A DNA stretch of 64,000 bases from Anaerolineae bacterium (GCA_027494055.1 JAOSJO010000023.1:503919-567918), one strand, 5' to 3'; positions 7,664-18,320 are shown, counted from the stretch's first letter. The notes: a model not told the origin generated them from the sequence alone. Translations and numbers: made by a program.

Positions 7664-9546
7664 TTATGGCTGCCGTGCCTTCTCGCTCACGCAGTCGATG
7701 ATCTCCGCCGCGAGGTCGTAGCGCCCGAACTGGGGTATCACGTACAGACCACGCACGCCCTCCACCGCCTTCAGGCCGGCGACGATCTCACACGCGACGC
7801 CCACGCCCTCCGCGCCGGTCGCTTCGCCGGCGCGCTCCATGCGCGCCATGATCGCGTCGGGTATCTGGATGCCGGGCACCTCGTGGTGCAGGAAGCGCGC
7901 GTGCCGCGCGGTGTGGAGCGGCATCAGCCCCACCAGCACCGGCAGCGTCAGCGGGCCGTGGCGCTCGGCGTAGGCGGCGAAGAAGCGCCGCGCCACGTCG
8001 GGGTCGAAGACCGGCTGCGTGAGCGCGAAATCGGCCCCCGCCTCGATCTTCTTGCGCAGCACGCGCACCTCGCGCTCCAGGTCGGGCGCGCCCATGTTCA
8101 GGGCGCAGCCGGCCACGAAGCTGCACGGCTGCCCGATGACGTTGCCGGCCCCGTCCTGCCCCGCGTTGAGGCTTTGCTTGACGAGTCGGATCAGCCCGGA
8201 GGGGGCGACATCGTAGTTGTCGGCGGCGTCGGGGTAGTCGCCGATGTGGGTCGGGTCGCCCATCACGATGAAGAGGTTGCGCACCCCTAACGCGTGCGCC
8301 GCCAGCAGGTCGCCCTGCACGCGCAGCAGGTTGCGTCCGCGCGTCGGGAAGTGCAGGATCGCCTCGACGCCGGCGTCGCGCTGGAGCAGGTGCGCCACCG
8401 CCCAGGGCGACATCCGCATCCGCGCCATTGGGCTATCGGAGACGTTGATGAAATCCGCGCCAGCGTCGATGAACATCCGCGCCCCGGCGATGACCCGGTT
8501 CGGCACGATGCCGCGCGGCGGCGACATCTCGACCGTGATGATAAAGGCGTCGCTCTCAAGCTGCTGCCCGAGCGCGCCCGGCCCCTCCGGCGCGGCGTAT
8601 TCCGCCTCTGCTTCACGCAGGTCGGCCAGCGCGATCGAGGGCATGGCGTGCACGTCGGGGCGATCCAGCGCGCGGCGCATCGCGGCGGTGTGGTCGGGCG
8701 TGGTGCCACAGCACCCGCCGATCAGCCGCACACCCGCCTCGGCGAAGGCCAGCGCGTACTCGGCGAAGTAGTCCGGGCCGGCGGTGTACATCACGCGCCC
8801 GGAGATGTGCTCCGGCCAGCCGGCGTTGGGCAGCGCCGAGAAGACGGCGCCAGGGATGGCGGCGCGCATCTGCCGGATGATGCGCATGATCTGCGCCGGG
8901 CCGCCGCCGCAGTTCGCGCCGATCACGTCCACGTCGAGTTCGGCCAGCGCCTCCGCGGCCTGGCGCGGACTCTCGCCCAGCACCATCCGGTCATCGCGCG
9001 TGAACGTTGCCTGCGCCACGATGGGCACCTCCGCCGACACGTCGCGCGCCGCGCGCACCGCCTCGCGGAGCTGGCCCAGGTCGGGGAAGGTCTCCATGAT
9101 GAGCAGGTCCACGCGCTCCGCAACCAGCGCCTCGATCTGCTCGCGGAAGGCGGCGTAAGCGTCCTCTGGCGGCACGCGGCCCACCGGCGCGAGCTGCACG
9201 CCCAGCGGCCCCACCGACCCGGCGATGTACACCCCTCCCGCCCGGAGTCCGCCACCGCACGCCGAGCCACGCCCACGCCGGCGGCGTTGATCGCGCGCGC
9301 GTGGGCCTCCAGTCCGTGGGCCGCGAGCTTGAAGCGGTTCGCGCCGAAGGTGTTGGTCTCGATGACCTCCGCGCCGGCGGCCAGGTACTCGCGGTGGACC
9401 TCGGCGACCAGCGCCGGGTTGCTCAGGTTCAGCTCGTCGAAGCAACTGTCGATGGGCGCGCCCTTCGCGTAGAGCATTGTGCCCATCGCGCCGTCCGCCA
9501 GTATCGGACCCTGCTTGAGTCGTTCTCGAAACGGAATCTGTGCCAT
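7664..9546 (-). CDS. homocysteine S-methyltransferase / 5,10-methylene-THF reductase fusion (one frameshift)
   Basis: About 627 residues in two domains, as in Bacillus YitJ. The N-terminal homocysteine methyltransferase (1-290) has DGAMGTMLYAKG, ETNTFGANRFKL, and the zinc-cysteine motifs GANCGGGP and GGCCGTTPDHT. The C-terminal MetF-like FAD domain (about 305-620) has EMSPPRGIVPNR, GADFINVSD and FALTQPVFDPDVARRFF. It would reduce methylene-THF and methylate homocysteine to methionine. The frame breaks near 9234-9245, where a run of four G (minus strand) needs five to join ADSGREG to VYIAGSVGPLG, so a one-base deletion is likely. The ATG at 9546 gives the family start. The two pieces overlap perfectly in homology, so I regard the gene as functional with a sequence error. 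Confidence 0.85.
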
Positions 9547-9663
9547 CGTCCTGTACCCGCTAAGCCGGGCCGGTACGCCCGCCCGGCAGTTGCCGGCAGA
9601 TATACTACTCCTGGCGCGGCTCTGGCGGCGGACAAGGGCTACCGGCTTATCTACCCGCCGCGC

Positions 9664-9701
9664 TCAACCGCTCCAGAGGAGAGGGGGTTGAGGGGGTGAG
9701 G
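9664..9701. repeat. CCCTCACCCC-type dispersed repeat fragment
   Basis: A G-rich block (GAGAGGGGGTTGAGGGGGTGAG) that reads on the other strand as CTCACCCCCTCAACCCCCTC. This is the core of the dispersed repeats at 48288, 56578 and 57887. Here it supplies the last codons of the neighbouring isomerase gene. Confidence 0.6.
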
Positions 9702-10533
9702 CCCGCGCCATGACGCCGCGCAGCATCGCAAGGTTGGCGCGCAGCGCCGCGCGCGAGGGCCGCGCCCGGCTGAAGTCCTCAACGCCGAGCCAGCCATCAT
9801 AGCCCACCGCCTTCAGCGCGGCAAACAGGGCGTCGAAGTCCACCACGCCATCCTCAAGCGGCGCCCACCGCGCCTGCCACACCCCGCCGCCCTCCGGGCG
9901 GTCGAACGCGCCGTTCTTGATGTGGACGTGCGCCAGGTATGGCCCCAATAGTTCCAGCCCCATCGCATACGCCTCGAACCCCTCATAGACCATGTTGCCG
10001 GGGTCGTAGATCACGCCGACGCTGGCGGGGTCGAAGCCCTCGACCAGCCGGAAGGCGGCGGAGGCGCTCGCGGCAATCGTGCCCTGGTGCGTCTCGACCA
10101 GCGCCCTGACGCCATACTGCCGCGCCAGGCGCGCGACGTCGGCCAGGAACGCACGCGTGACCGCGAAGCCCTCACGGAAGGCGCCGTCGCCCGTCCGGCT
10201 CACCCCGACGCGGACCTGCGGCGCGCCGGCGATCTGGGCGAAGCGCATCGCCGTCTCCACGGCGGGCAGGTCGCCGACGTCGATGTAGGTCCCCAGGTTC
10301 GGGATCGCCAGCCCCGCCGCCTCGGCAAGCGCGCGGGCGCGCCGGGCGTCGTCCTCGGTCGGCGACAGGGTGCACAGGTTGTTGCCCCAAAACGACGGCG
10401 GCTCGCTGCGCCGCGCCGGCGGGACGGTGGTGACGCGCCACTCGACGCCGTGATAGCCGGCCTCCGCAAGCGCCGGCGCGGCCTCTTCGGGCGTCAGGTC
10501 CGGGAGCATGACAGTAAACACGCAGAGCTTCAT
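9664..10533 (-). CDS. sugar phosphate isomerase/epimerase (TIM barrel)
   Basis: A 289-residue xylose-isomerase-like TIM-barrel protein. MKLCVFTVMLPDLTPEEAAPAL is the first strand and helix. Metal ligands expected in the family appear as LVETHQGTIA (Glu, about residue 150), IYDPGNMVYEG (Asp), HVHIKNG (His) and VEDF near the C-terminus. Such enzymes isomerise or epimerise keto-sugars; the substrate cannot be read. The ATG overlaps the upstream deoxyribosyltransferase stop by four bases, so the two are translationally coupled. The last 11 residues (ASPPQPPLLWSG) are encoded by a dispersed genomic repeat and look like a recent C-terminal addition. Confidence 0.8.
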   Translation of the reverse strand: MKLCVFTVMLPDLTPEEAAPALAEAGYHGVEWRVTTVPPARRSEPPSFWGNNLCTLSPTEDDARRARALAEAAGLAIPNLGTYIDVGDLPAVETAMRFAQIAGAPQVRVGVSRTGDGAFREGFAVTRAFLADVARLARQYGVRALVETHQGTIAASASAAFRLVEGFDPASVGVIYDPGNMVYEGFEAYAMGLELLGPYLAHVHIKNGAFDRPEGGGVWQARWAPLEDGVVDFDALFAALKAVGYDGWLGVEDFSRARPSRAALRANLAMLRGVMARASPPQPPLLWSG

Positions 10534-10985
10534 GACGGCCTCTCCTCAGTGCCGACGCCCGCGTCGCGGAAGCGTCCGAGCGCGCGCGTCAGCGCGTCCA
10601 GAGATCGATAAAGCGTGCGGCCTTCGCCGCAGACGCCCACGATCATCGCGTTGATGAACGGCCTGGGGTCGGTGCGGAGCGCGAACACAGGGATGCCGCG
10701 CGCGTGCGCGATACCCAACTCGATGCACGTGCCCGAATCGACGTCCGCGCCATCGACCCAGGCGACCACCACGCCCGACGCCAGCAGCGCCTCACGGTCG
10801 GCGCGATAGACCGCGACGAGCGCTTCAACGGTGGGCGGGGCATCGGCGGCCCAATCGACAAGACCCGCGTCGCGGTGCGGCAGGAAGACATCGAAGCCCA
10901 GCGCCTCGACCTCGGCGGCGATGGTCTCCAACATGCGCCGCTCGGCTTCGCTGAACAGCGGCCCCGCGATGAACGCTCTCACCAT
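10530..10985 (-). CDS. nucleoside 2-deoxyribosyltransferase family protein
   Basis: A 151-residue protein with the family pattern MVRAFIAGPLFSEAERRM (nucleotide-binding first strand), FLPHRDAG, ALLASGVVVAWVDGADVDSGTCIELGIAHARG (catalytic Glu region with the conserved D-S/G-T-x-x-E-x-G-x-A) and PVFALRTD. These enzymes move or hydrolyse the deoxyribose of nucleosides or nucleotides. The ATG at 10985 was chosen because AGGAG lies 9 bases upstream and the frame upstream of it has no family similarity. It shares four bases with the following isomerase gene. The spacer up to the divergent ppc gene (10986-11185) shows no clear promoter beyond a weak TATGAT. Confidence 0.8.
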   Translation of the reverse strand: MVRAFIAGPLFSEAERRMLETIAAEVEALGFDVFLPHRDAGLVDWAADAPPTVEALVAVYRADREALLASGVVVAWVDGADVDSGTCIELGIAHARGIPVFALRTDPRPFINAMIVGVCGEGRTLYRSLDALTRALGRFRDAGVGTEERPS

Positions 10986-11185
10986 GATGCGGCTTCTCCT
11001 TGTTGCGCCGGGACTCACGGGCTTAGTATAGCCCAACCCGGCGCGCAGACGACACCGACCGGACAGGGGGACGGCCGCGCCTGGATACGCCCGATTCACG
11101 TGAACCAGACCGCTTCTCGCGTTATGATTGGGGCCGGCATAGCACACTCTCAATAAGGAAGACGAGTCGTATCAGGGTAGCCAGC

Positions 11186-13864
11186 GTGACCAACGAATCA
11201 AAGCCATCGACTCCCCTCAGCGCCGACATACGCCTGTTGGGCCATCTGCTCGGCCAGATCATACGCGAGCAGCACGGCGCGGACGCCTTCGACCTGGTGG
11301 AAGCGGTTCGCCTGACCGCCATCTCGTGCCGCGCCGGCGAGCAGGGCGCGCTCGACTGCCTGACGGACATCATCGACGATCTGGACCTCGACGCGCTGCA
11401 CGTGCTGATCAAGGCGTTCGGCATCTACTTCCAGTTGATCAACATCGCCGAAGACCAGCAGCGCATCCGCGTGCTGCGCGCGCGCGAGGCGGACGGCGCG
11501 CTGGGCGAGTCGCTTGCGGCGGCGTTCCAGGCGCTGCACGCGGCGGGGTTCACCGGCGCGCAGGTGCGCGCGTTGCTGGCCGGCCTGCGCGTCAGGCTGG
11601 TCCTCACCGCGCACCCCACCGAGGCCAAGCGCAAGGAGGTTCTCGCCAGGCTGCGCCGGATCGCCCAGATGCTGGACGTGCGCGACCGGCAGAAGACGCT
11701 CCTGGCGCGCGAAGCGGCGCGCCTGGAGGCCGTCCTTGCCGAGGAGATCGAGGCGCTCTGGCAGACGCGCCCGACCCGCGCGTCGAGTCCCTCCGTGGCC
11801 GACGAGGTGGACTTCGGCGTCTACTTCCTGACGTCGGTCATCATGGACGCCGCCGTCGATTTGTATGCCGAACTGAGGGAATGCCTGCGCCAGTACTACC
11901 CGGAGGAAGACTGGGCTGAACTGCCGCCGCTCCTGCAGTACGCCTCGTGGGTCGGCGGCGACCGCGACGGGAACCCCGCCGTGACGCCCGAAGTCACCCT
12001 CCAGACGCTCGCCACGCTGCGCGAGGCCGCGCGCCGCGTCTACCTGGAGGAGGTGACCGCCCTGCGCGACCACCTCACGCATTCGGTGGACGAAACCGGC
12101 GTGACCAACGCCCTGAGGGCGTCGATTGGCGGCGAACCCGAGATCGCGGCCCGCTACGCCGGCGAGGTCTACCGTGAGAAGATGGCGCTGACCCGCGCCC
12201 GGCTCCTGGCGGACGGCTACGCCTCCGGCGCGGCGCTGCTCGCCGACCTGCGCACGGTGCAGGAGAGCCTGGCGCAACACCGGAGCACGCGCGTCGCGTG
12301 CGGGATGCTTGGCCGGCTGATCGAGAAGGTGCGCCTGTTCGGCCTGCACCTCGCGCCGCTTGAGGTCCGCGACGACGCGCGCCAGAATGCGGCGGCGCTG
12401 GCGGAGCTGTTCCGCTACTACGGCCTCGCCGACGACTACGAAGCGCTGCCCGAAACCGAAAAGCAGGCGCTGCTGGCGCGGGAGATCGCGAACCCGCGCC
12501 CGCTGTTCCCGCTGGAGCCGGCCTTCTCCGAAGCGACCAACAACGTCATCGCGACGTGGCGGATGATCGCGCAGGCGCACCGCCGCTACGGCGCGGAGGT
12601 CATCGACACGGTCATCGCGAGCATGACCCGGCAGCCGAGCGACGTGCTTGTGCTGCTTCTGCTGGCGCACGAGGTCGGCATCGACAGCCACGTGGATTTG
12701 GTCCCGCTGTTCGAGACCATTGCCGACCTCTGGCATGCCCCTTTGGTGGTGGCGGCGCTGTTCCAGAACGCGGCGTACCGGCAGCACCTCGAAGGCCGGG
12801 GGATGCGCCAGCCGGTCATGGTCGGCTACTCCGACAGCAGCAAGGACGGCGGCTACCTGGCCTCCGCGTGGGAGTTATACCGGGCGCAGCACACGCTCGC
12901 CGGAGCGTGCAAGGCGCATGGCGTGCACCTGGAGCTGTTCCACGGGCGCGGCGGGAGCATCGGGCGCGGGGGCGGCCCCACCAACCGCGCGATACTCGCC
13001 CAGCCGCCGGCGTCCATGCAGGGCCGGATACGGATCACGGAGCAGGGTGAGGTGATCGCGTACCGCTACAACAACCAGGAGATCGCGCGCCGCCACCTGC
13101 ACCAGGTGATGCACGCCACGCTCATCGCGACCGCGCTCCCCACCGAGGACGGCGGCGAGTCGGCGTGGTGGTCAGCCATGAACGCGATGTCGGCGACGGC
13201 GCTTGAGGCGTACCGCGCGCTGGTCTACGAGACCTCGGGGTTCGTCGCGTATTGGGGGCAGGCGACGCCCATCCACGAGCTGACGCGCCTGCCCATCGGC
13301 TCGCGCCCCGCGAAGCGGCGCGCCGGCGGCTTCGAGGCGGTCCGGGCGATCCCCTGGGTGTTCTCGTGGACGCAGAGCCGGGCAATCATCCCAAGCTGGT
13401 ACGGCGTGGGCTACGCGCTGGAGGCGTTCTGCGCAACGCACAGCGACGGCCTCGAAACGCTGCGGACCATGTACCGCGCGTGGCCCTTCTTCAACGCCGT
13501 GGTCGAAAACGTGCAGCTCGACCTCGCCAAAGCCGACATGCGCATCGCCGCGATGTACAACCGCCTTGCGGAAGACGCGCGCCTCGCGGCGGCGATCTTC
13601 GCGCGGGTGACAGAGGAACACCAGCGCGCGCAGACGTGGATCTGCCGCGTCATCGGCCAGGAGAAGCTGCTGGACAACACGCCCGTGATGCAGCGGTCCA
13701 TCGCGCGACGCAACCCGTATGTCGATCCGCTGAACTTCATCCAGGTCGCCCTGCTGCGCCAGTTGCGCCAGTCTGAACCCGACATGCCCGAACACGCCGC
13801 GCTGCTCGACGCGGTGCTTGCCACCGTGAACGGCATCGCGGCGGCAATGAAGACGACCGGATAG
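11186..13864 (+). CDS. ppc: phosphoenolpyruvate carboxylase
   Basis: An 892-residue enzyme that carboxylates PEP to oxaloacetate and so refills the TCA cycle. All key motifs are intact: LTAHPTEAKRK with the catalytic His near residue 140, VGGDRDGNP (about 255), MVGYSDSSKDGGYLAS (about 545), FHGRGGSIGRGGGPT (about 590) and a C-terminal KTTG resembling the conserved xNTG end. Length matches bacterial PEPC (about 880-930). The start is a GTG preceded by AGGG. It stands alone, divergent from the deoxyribosyltransferase, and is followed by an ABC exporter on the same strand. Confidence 0.97.
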   Translation: MTNESKPSTPLSADIRLLGHLLGQIIREQHGADAFDLVEAVRLTAISCRAGEQGALDCLTDIIDDLDLDALHVLIKAFGIYFQLINIAEDQQRIRVLRAREADGALGESLAAAFQALHAAGFTGAQVRALLAGLRVRLVLTAHPTEAKRKEVLARLRRIAQMLDVRDRQKTLLAREAARLEAVLAEEIEALWQTRPTRASSPSVADEVDFGVYFLTSVIMDAAVDLYAELRECLRQYYPEEDWAELPPLLQYASWVGGDRDGNPAVTPEVTLQTLATLREAARRVYLEEVTALRDHLTHSVDETGVTNALRASIGGEPEIAARYAGEVYREKMALTRARLLADGYASGAALLADLRTVQESLAQHRSTRVACGMLGRLIEKVRLFGLHLAPLEVRDDARQNAAALAELFRYYGLADDYEALPETEKQALLAREIANPRPLFPLEPAFSEATNNVIATWRMIAQAHRRYGAEVIDTVIASMTRQPSDVLVLLLLAHEVGIDSHVDLVPLFETIADLWHAPLVVAALFQNAAYRQHLEGRGMRQPVMVGYSDSSKDGGYLASAWELYRAQHTLAGACKAHGVHLELFHGRGGSIGRGGGPTNRAILAQPPASMQGRIRITEQGEVIAYRYNNQEIARRHLHQVMHATLIATALPTEDGGESAWWSAMNAMSATALEAYRALVYETSGFVAYWGQATPIHELTRLPIGSRPAKRRAGGFEAVRAIPWVFSWTQSRAIIPSWYGVGYALEAFCATHSDGLETLRTMYRAWPFFNAVVENVQLDLAKADMRIAAMYNRLAEDARLAAAIFARVTEEHQRAQTWICRVIGQEKLLDNTPVMQRSIARRNPYVDPLNFIQVALLRQLRQSEPDMPEHAALLDAVLATVNGIAAAMKTTG

Positions 13865-13877
13865 GTCCGCGCGGCGC

Positions 13878-13906
13878 TCGACGCTCCCCGGCAAGTGGGA
13901 TAGAAT
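13878..13906 (+). promoter_or_regulatory. possible sigma-70 promoter of the ABC exporter
   Basis: TCGACG, 17 bases, TAGAAT, located 37 bases upstream of the exporter ATG. Both hexamers are one or two bases off consensus, in otherwise GC-rich DNA. Confidence 0.35.
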
Positions 13907-13942
13907 GCGGCGGCGCCCCGACGGGGAGATAACGATTTCACA

Positions 13943-15739
13943 ATGGACCACAGGACGAAGAACAAACATCCCTTTCTGAGATTGATGGCCTACATACGCC
14001 GGCACCGCACGCGCGTCACCGTCGCGAGCGTGTTCTCGGTGCTCAACAAGGTGTTTGACCTCGCGCCGCCGGCGCTCATCGGCGTGGCGGTGGACGTGGT
14101 GGTGCGGCGCGAAGACTCGTTCATCGCGCATCTGGGAGTCACCGACGTGGCCGCGCAGTTGTGGGTGCTCGCGGGGCTGACGCTCGTCGTGTGGGTGCTC
14201 GAATCGCTGTTCGACTACCTCAACCGGATCGTGTGGCGCAACCTGGCGCAGACGGTCCAGCACGAGATGCGCACCGAGACCTACAAGCACGTGCAAAACC
14301 TGGAGATGGCCTATTTCGAGGACCAGAGCACCGGCGGGCTGATGTCGATCCTCAACGACGATGTCAACCAGCTTGAGCGCTTCCTCGACGTGGGCGCGAA
14401 CAGCCTGATCCAGGTGACCGTGACCGTTGTCGTGATCGGCGGCCTTTTCTTCGCCGTCGCGCCGAGCGTGGCGTGGATGGCGCTGCTGCCGATGCCGTTC
14501 ATCGTGTGGGGGTCGGTGCAGTTTCAGCGCGCGCTCGCGCCGCGCTATGCGGCGGTGCGCGCCCAGGTCGGCATCCTCAGCCACATGCTCGCCAACAACC
14601 TCGGCGGCATCGCGACGATCAAGAGCTTCACCGCCGAGCGCCACGAGGGCGAGCGCGTCCGCACCGAGAGCGACGTCTACCGCACGCGCAACCGGCACGC
14701 CATCGCGCTGAGCGCGGCGTTCGTGCCCCTCATCCGCATGTTGATCGTGGCCGGCTTCATCGCGTTGATGGTGTTTGGCGGGCAGTTGGCGCTGAGCGGC
14801 GCGCTGGAGATCAGCCTGTACAGCGTGCTGATCTTCATGACGCAGCGCCTGCTCTGGCCGCTGACCAGCCTGGGCGAGACGTTCGACCTGTACCAGCGCG
14901 CGATGGCCTCGACGGCGCGCATCCTCGACCTGCTCGACACCCAGTCGCAGATCGCCGACGGCGCGACGCCCCTGCCGCTGGAGCGCGTGCGCGGCGAGGT
15001 GGCGTTCGAGGACGTGTACTTCGCGTACAACAACGGGTCTGAGGTCGTCCGCGGGCTGTCGATCCGGGTCCCGGCCGGCGACACGGCGGCGATTGTGGGG
15101 GCGACCGGCGCGGGCAAGAGCACAATCGTCAAGCTGCTGCTGCGCTTCTACGACGTGCAGGGCGGGCGCGTGGTGCTCGACGGCCACGACGTGCGCGACC
15201 TGCGCACCGCCGACCTGCGCGCCGCTATCGGCCTGGTGAGCCAGGACGTGTTCCTGTTTCACGGCACGGTGCGCGAGAACATCGCCTATGGCACGTTCGA
15301 CGCAAGCATGGACGACATCATCGCGGCGGCGAAGATCGCCGAGGCGCACGACTTCATCATGGAATTGCCAGAGGGCTATGACACCATCGTGGGCGAGCGC
15401 GGGCAGAAGCTCTCCGGCGGGCAGCGGCAGCGCGTCTCGATTGCGCGCGCCGTGCTCAAGAACCCGCCCGTGCTGGTGCTCGACGAGGCCACGTCGTCGG
15501 TGGACAACGAGACCGAAGCCGCCATCCAGCGCTCGATGGAGCGCATCACCGTGGGGCGCACGACCATCGTGATCGCGCACCGCCTCTCGACCGTGCGCCG
15601 CGCCGACCGCATCTTCGTGCTCGACAACGGCGCGCTCTGCGAGCACGGCCGGCACGAAGACCTGCTCGCGCGCGACGGCATCTACGCGAAGCTGTGGCGC
15701 GTCCAGACCGGGGAGCGTGTCGCGCTGGCGGCGGATTGA
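13943..15739 (+). CDS. ABC exporter, fused membrane and ATPase domains
   Basis: A 598-residue half-transporter. Residues 20-310 form a six-helix type I exporter domain, including [24 protein letters not shown], the coupling-helix region. Residues 345-590 are the ATPase: Walker [21 protein letters not shown]-loop SQDVFLF, signature LSGGQRQR, Walker [16 protein letters not shown] and switch His in [13 protein letters not shown]. It would work as a homodimer exporting lipid, peptide or drug; the substrate is not readable. It is monocistronic, with a possible promoter upstream and a hairpin terminator downstream. Confidence 0.93.
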   Translation: MDHRTKNKHPFLRLMAYIRRHRTRVTVASVFSVLNKVFDLAPPALIGVAVDVVVRREDSFIAHLGVTDVAAQLWVLAGLTLVVWVLESLFDYLNRIVWRNLAQTVQHEMRTETYKHVQNLEMAYFEDQSTGGLMSILNDDVNQLERFLDVGANSLIQVTVTVVVIGGLFFAVAPSVAWMALLPMPFIVWGSVQFQRALAPRYAAVRAQVGILSHMLANNLGGIATIKSFTAERHEGERVRTESDVYRTRNRHAIALSAAFVPLIRMLIVAGFIALMVFGGQLALSGALEISLYSVLIFMTQRLLWPLTSLGETFDLYQRAMASTARILDLLDTQSQIADGATPLPLERVRGEVAFEDVYFAYNNGSEVVRGLSIRVPAGDTAAIVGATGAGKSTIVKLLLRFYDVQGGRVVLDGHDVRDLRTADLRAAIGLVSQDVFLFHGTVRENIAYGTFDASMDDIIAAAKIAEAHDFIMELPEGYDTIVGERGQKLSGGQRQRVSIARAVLKNPPVLVLDEATSSVDNETEAAIQRSMERITVGRTTIVIAHRLSTVRRADRIFVLDNGALCEHGRHEDLLARDGIYAKLWRVQTGERVALAAD

Positions 15740-15790
15740 GGGCCGGCGCACGCTGCCTTGTGAATCTGACGCCTGACCAGGTGATACAGG

Positions 15791-15826
15791 AATGGGCCGG
15801 GGGATTGAACCCCGGCCATTCTTATT
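15791..15826 (+). terminator. intrinsic terminator after the ABC exporter
   Basis: GGCCGGGG, a loop around GATTGAA, then CCCCGGCC followed by ATTCTTATT. This is a strong GC stem with a T-rich tail about 55 bases after the exporter stop. Confidence 0.75.
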
Positions 15827-15978
15827 ACATCCTACCTGCGCAATTTAGATGAAGTCCGTGAGTAATATCAATTTTCGCTTTTTCTCCGCAATTGCTAGAC
15901 AGTGAGTAGGCTTATGGATTGACTGAAAGATGATATACTCTTACAAAGAGGATACGGCTGGTTGAGATAGGATTTTTG

Positions 15979-18091
15979 ATGTCACTAACGAGACAGCAGA
16001 AAATCAAACTGGTTAATGATATAACGAATGAGCATGTTCTTCGAAAAGAGGTTCTTATTCCAATATATCGACAACAGCAAGTTCGGTCATTCAACAGATC
16101 ACTGCGGCAATGGCTAATGGATATGACTGTGGGATTCAGAAGAGGAACGTTTCATTTAACCTCGATTCTCAGTAACAAGCCAGCAAATATCTAATACCGC
16201 CCAGCAAGCCCTCAACAAGCATGCACAGCAATTGGGCCCAGTCGCTGTGGATTTTTCTTACCGGAGATGAACTTGTTCAATATATAGATGACTATTTACC
16301 AGATTTCTATTACTATCAAATGGGGTTACACGCACAACTGGCAGCTGCACTCCGAAAACGGTGGTGATACGCTAAGGGAACTGCAGAACTTGCCGCAATT
16401 TACCGTAGAAGAAAGAGCTTTAATAGATGTGTTTGTTAACCCTCTCCTTCAGCACATCGAAACTAGGCACGTCGAAGGCAAGCGGCAACATCATGCTGTA
16501 GTGAAGCCCTCGAACGAGGTCATCGCCAAAAATCCCCGCGTCTTAATGATCGGTGATGCTGGGTCAGGGAAGACAGTAGCATTGAGAGAGGCCGTATTAA
16601 GTATCCCTTGCCGAAAATACACGGGACAAAGTTCCTGCTTTGCCGCTCTTGATTAAGGCACGTGACATTGCGAAGTGTGATGAGGGCACATTAGGTGAGA
16701 TTATCAACAATATTGTGAGGACGAACTATGAACTGCCCGATTTCGACTTGAGGGATTTGAAGGAATCACAGGTTCATATTTTCATTGACGGGCTGGATGA
16801 GGTCGTTTCACAAGACCAAAGGGAGTGCGTCATTGATCTCATAAAAGACTATGGGGAACAAAAATCCTAATGTGAGCATAGTAATATCTTCCAGATTGAC
16901 AAAAGAGTTAATTGAGGCTGATTTTTTACCTGATTACAAACGCTGGAATGTACTACCATTTAATTATGGACAGATTCGGCAGTTCCTTAGCAAGTGGTTT
17001 AGCAATCAGGAAGATCAAGGACAACGACTATTAGCAACTCTGGAAGATCACGACCTTCTAAGCAAAATGCCAAATATGCCACTAGTATTAACATTAATAG
17101 CCATTCTCTTTGACTCTGATAGCTATCGCGAAGTCCCATCCAACTTGGCTGAATTGTATAAGATGTTCTTGACCTGCTGTTGGGTAGATGGTCCCTAGAT
17201 AGACGGGTCGAGACTATGTATGGCGCAAACATTCGCGAATTCGTGGCGATAGAGTTTGCACGTTATCTTCACTACAATGATCGAGTTTCAGCCCCAATCG
17301 AAGATTTCTCACGGAGTAGTGGAACAATGCCGAGAAAAGACAGCATTGATCTTGAGGAAAGAAAACCCTCGATGATTATGTCGAACAGACTGCACTGCTG
17401 TTTCTGAATGACAGGGAGGAACTCAAGTTCAAACACCTATCCATTCAGCAATCCTCGTAGCCCATAGTATGTCCAAACAGGGCCAATCTCAAGAAGTCAC
17501 TGCTCTATTGGAAAACTATGCGAATCCTTGGTGGAGCGAGGTACTCATACTATTGTGGACTGCGTCAGAACAACCCTGAGATATTGCGAACAATTGTCGA
17601 TAGTCTTCCCGAATTCGAGCTCCGGTTAGGATGGCTTGGAATTCTTAATCTAGGTTATCTGATACAGACATCATATCTGACAGAGGCCAATATCAGAGTA
17701 AGGGTTATCGAGAAAGCTTTGAGAATGTATCATGAATGCATTGAAGCCATTCGAGAAGTGAAATTAGGAAACATTACCTTACACCTGGTATTGCTTCATG
17801 GCATTTTTGATGTGGCTTTCAACGTACTACAGTTCAGGTCCTCTGAAACTCTTTACAGGAGACTATTCGACACCATCAATACAGACGACGATGATGTTGA
17901 TGCAGAGACTGGCTTTGTCGTGCTCGCCTTAGCGGTGTTTCTGTCGACCACGGGTGACAAGGATCCCTTACGGAAGCGTATGCGGCTGCAAAGCTGATCC
18001 GCGCTACTTGTTGGCCTTACGTGAGTATGGCGAGCTAGCACTGGACGGGCTGAAACCTAATGAAAGCGCCATCGGAAAATCGACGACCTAA
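15979..18091 (+). pseudogene. degraded nuclease-NACHT (STAND) NTPase, probable former anti-phage gene
   Basis: One ancestral gene of about 700 codons now split by at least six frame changes or stops. In order, across frames, I can read: a start MSLTRQQKIKLVNDIT with AGGA upstream; fragments resembling the end of an Mrr-like nuclease domain (ISNTAQQALNKHAQQLGP and TGDELVQYIDDYLPDFYYYQ); Walker A VLMIGDAGSGKTVAL (about 16540); Walker B with the NACHT acidic pair VHIFIDGLDEV (about 16770); sensor-like VSIVISSRLT; WNVLPFNYGQIRQFL; the NACHT C-terminal signature FKHLSIQ...LVAHSM...WWSEVLILLW (17430-17540); and a helical tail ending YLLALREYG. The DNA is much more AT-rich than its surroundings, so it was acquired horizontally. 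Break density is far above that of neighbouring genes, favouring real decay. Confidence 0.75.
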
Positions 18092-18230
18092 GACGCACAG
18101 TTAAGAGAATCTCGAAGTGGTTTCGAGATCATCCGGATAGTGCTCGTTATCTCTTTTGATGATTCGGGGAAATTACTTACTGACAACACATAACTCCCTG
18201 CCGCAGCGCGGGCAAATCCGGAAATTGATC

Positions 18231-18258
18231 TTGTCACCATAAAACAGTGTGCTATAAT
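18231..18258 (+). promoter_or_regulatory. sigma-70 promoter of the nusA-infB operon
   Basis: TTGTCA, 16 bases, TATAAT: one of the best promoter matches in the window. It lies upstream of a leader hairpin and 120 bases before nusA. The rest of the spacer (18092-18230) shows nothing recognisable. Confidence 0.75.
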
Positions 18259-18289
18259 ATAGACACTTCCGCCTATAGGACTTCGTTGG

Positions 18290-18320
18290 AAAAGTGGGCA
18301 TCCCCCCACTTTTCTTGTTC
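18290..18320 (+). promoter_or_regulatory. terminator-like leader hairpin upstream of nusA
   Basis: AAAAGTGGG, loop CATCCC, CCCACTTTT, then CTTGTTCT. The 9-bp stem and U-rich tail look like an intrinsic terminator placed inside the 5' leader, about 25 bases after the expected transcript start and 60 before nusA. Similar AGTGGG/CCCACT hairpins are commonly seen before rimP-nusA operons in Gram-positive bacteria, where NusA level could feed back on readthrough. That role is inferred here. Confidence 0.6.

Noticed and set aside
13172-15751. 859-codon open frame on the minus strand
   Set aside because: It is antisense across the ppc 3' end and the ABC exporter, whose motifs are intact on the plus strand.
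15919-15939. Promoter TTGACT...TATACT before the NACHT relic
   Set aside because: The two hexamers are only 9 bases apart, too close for sigma-70, and no better -35 was found.
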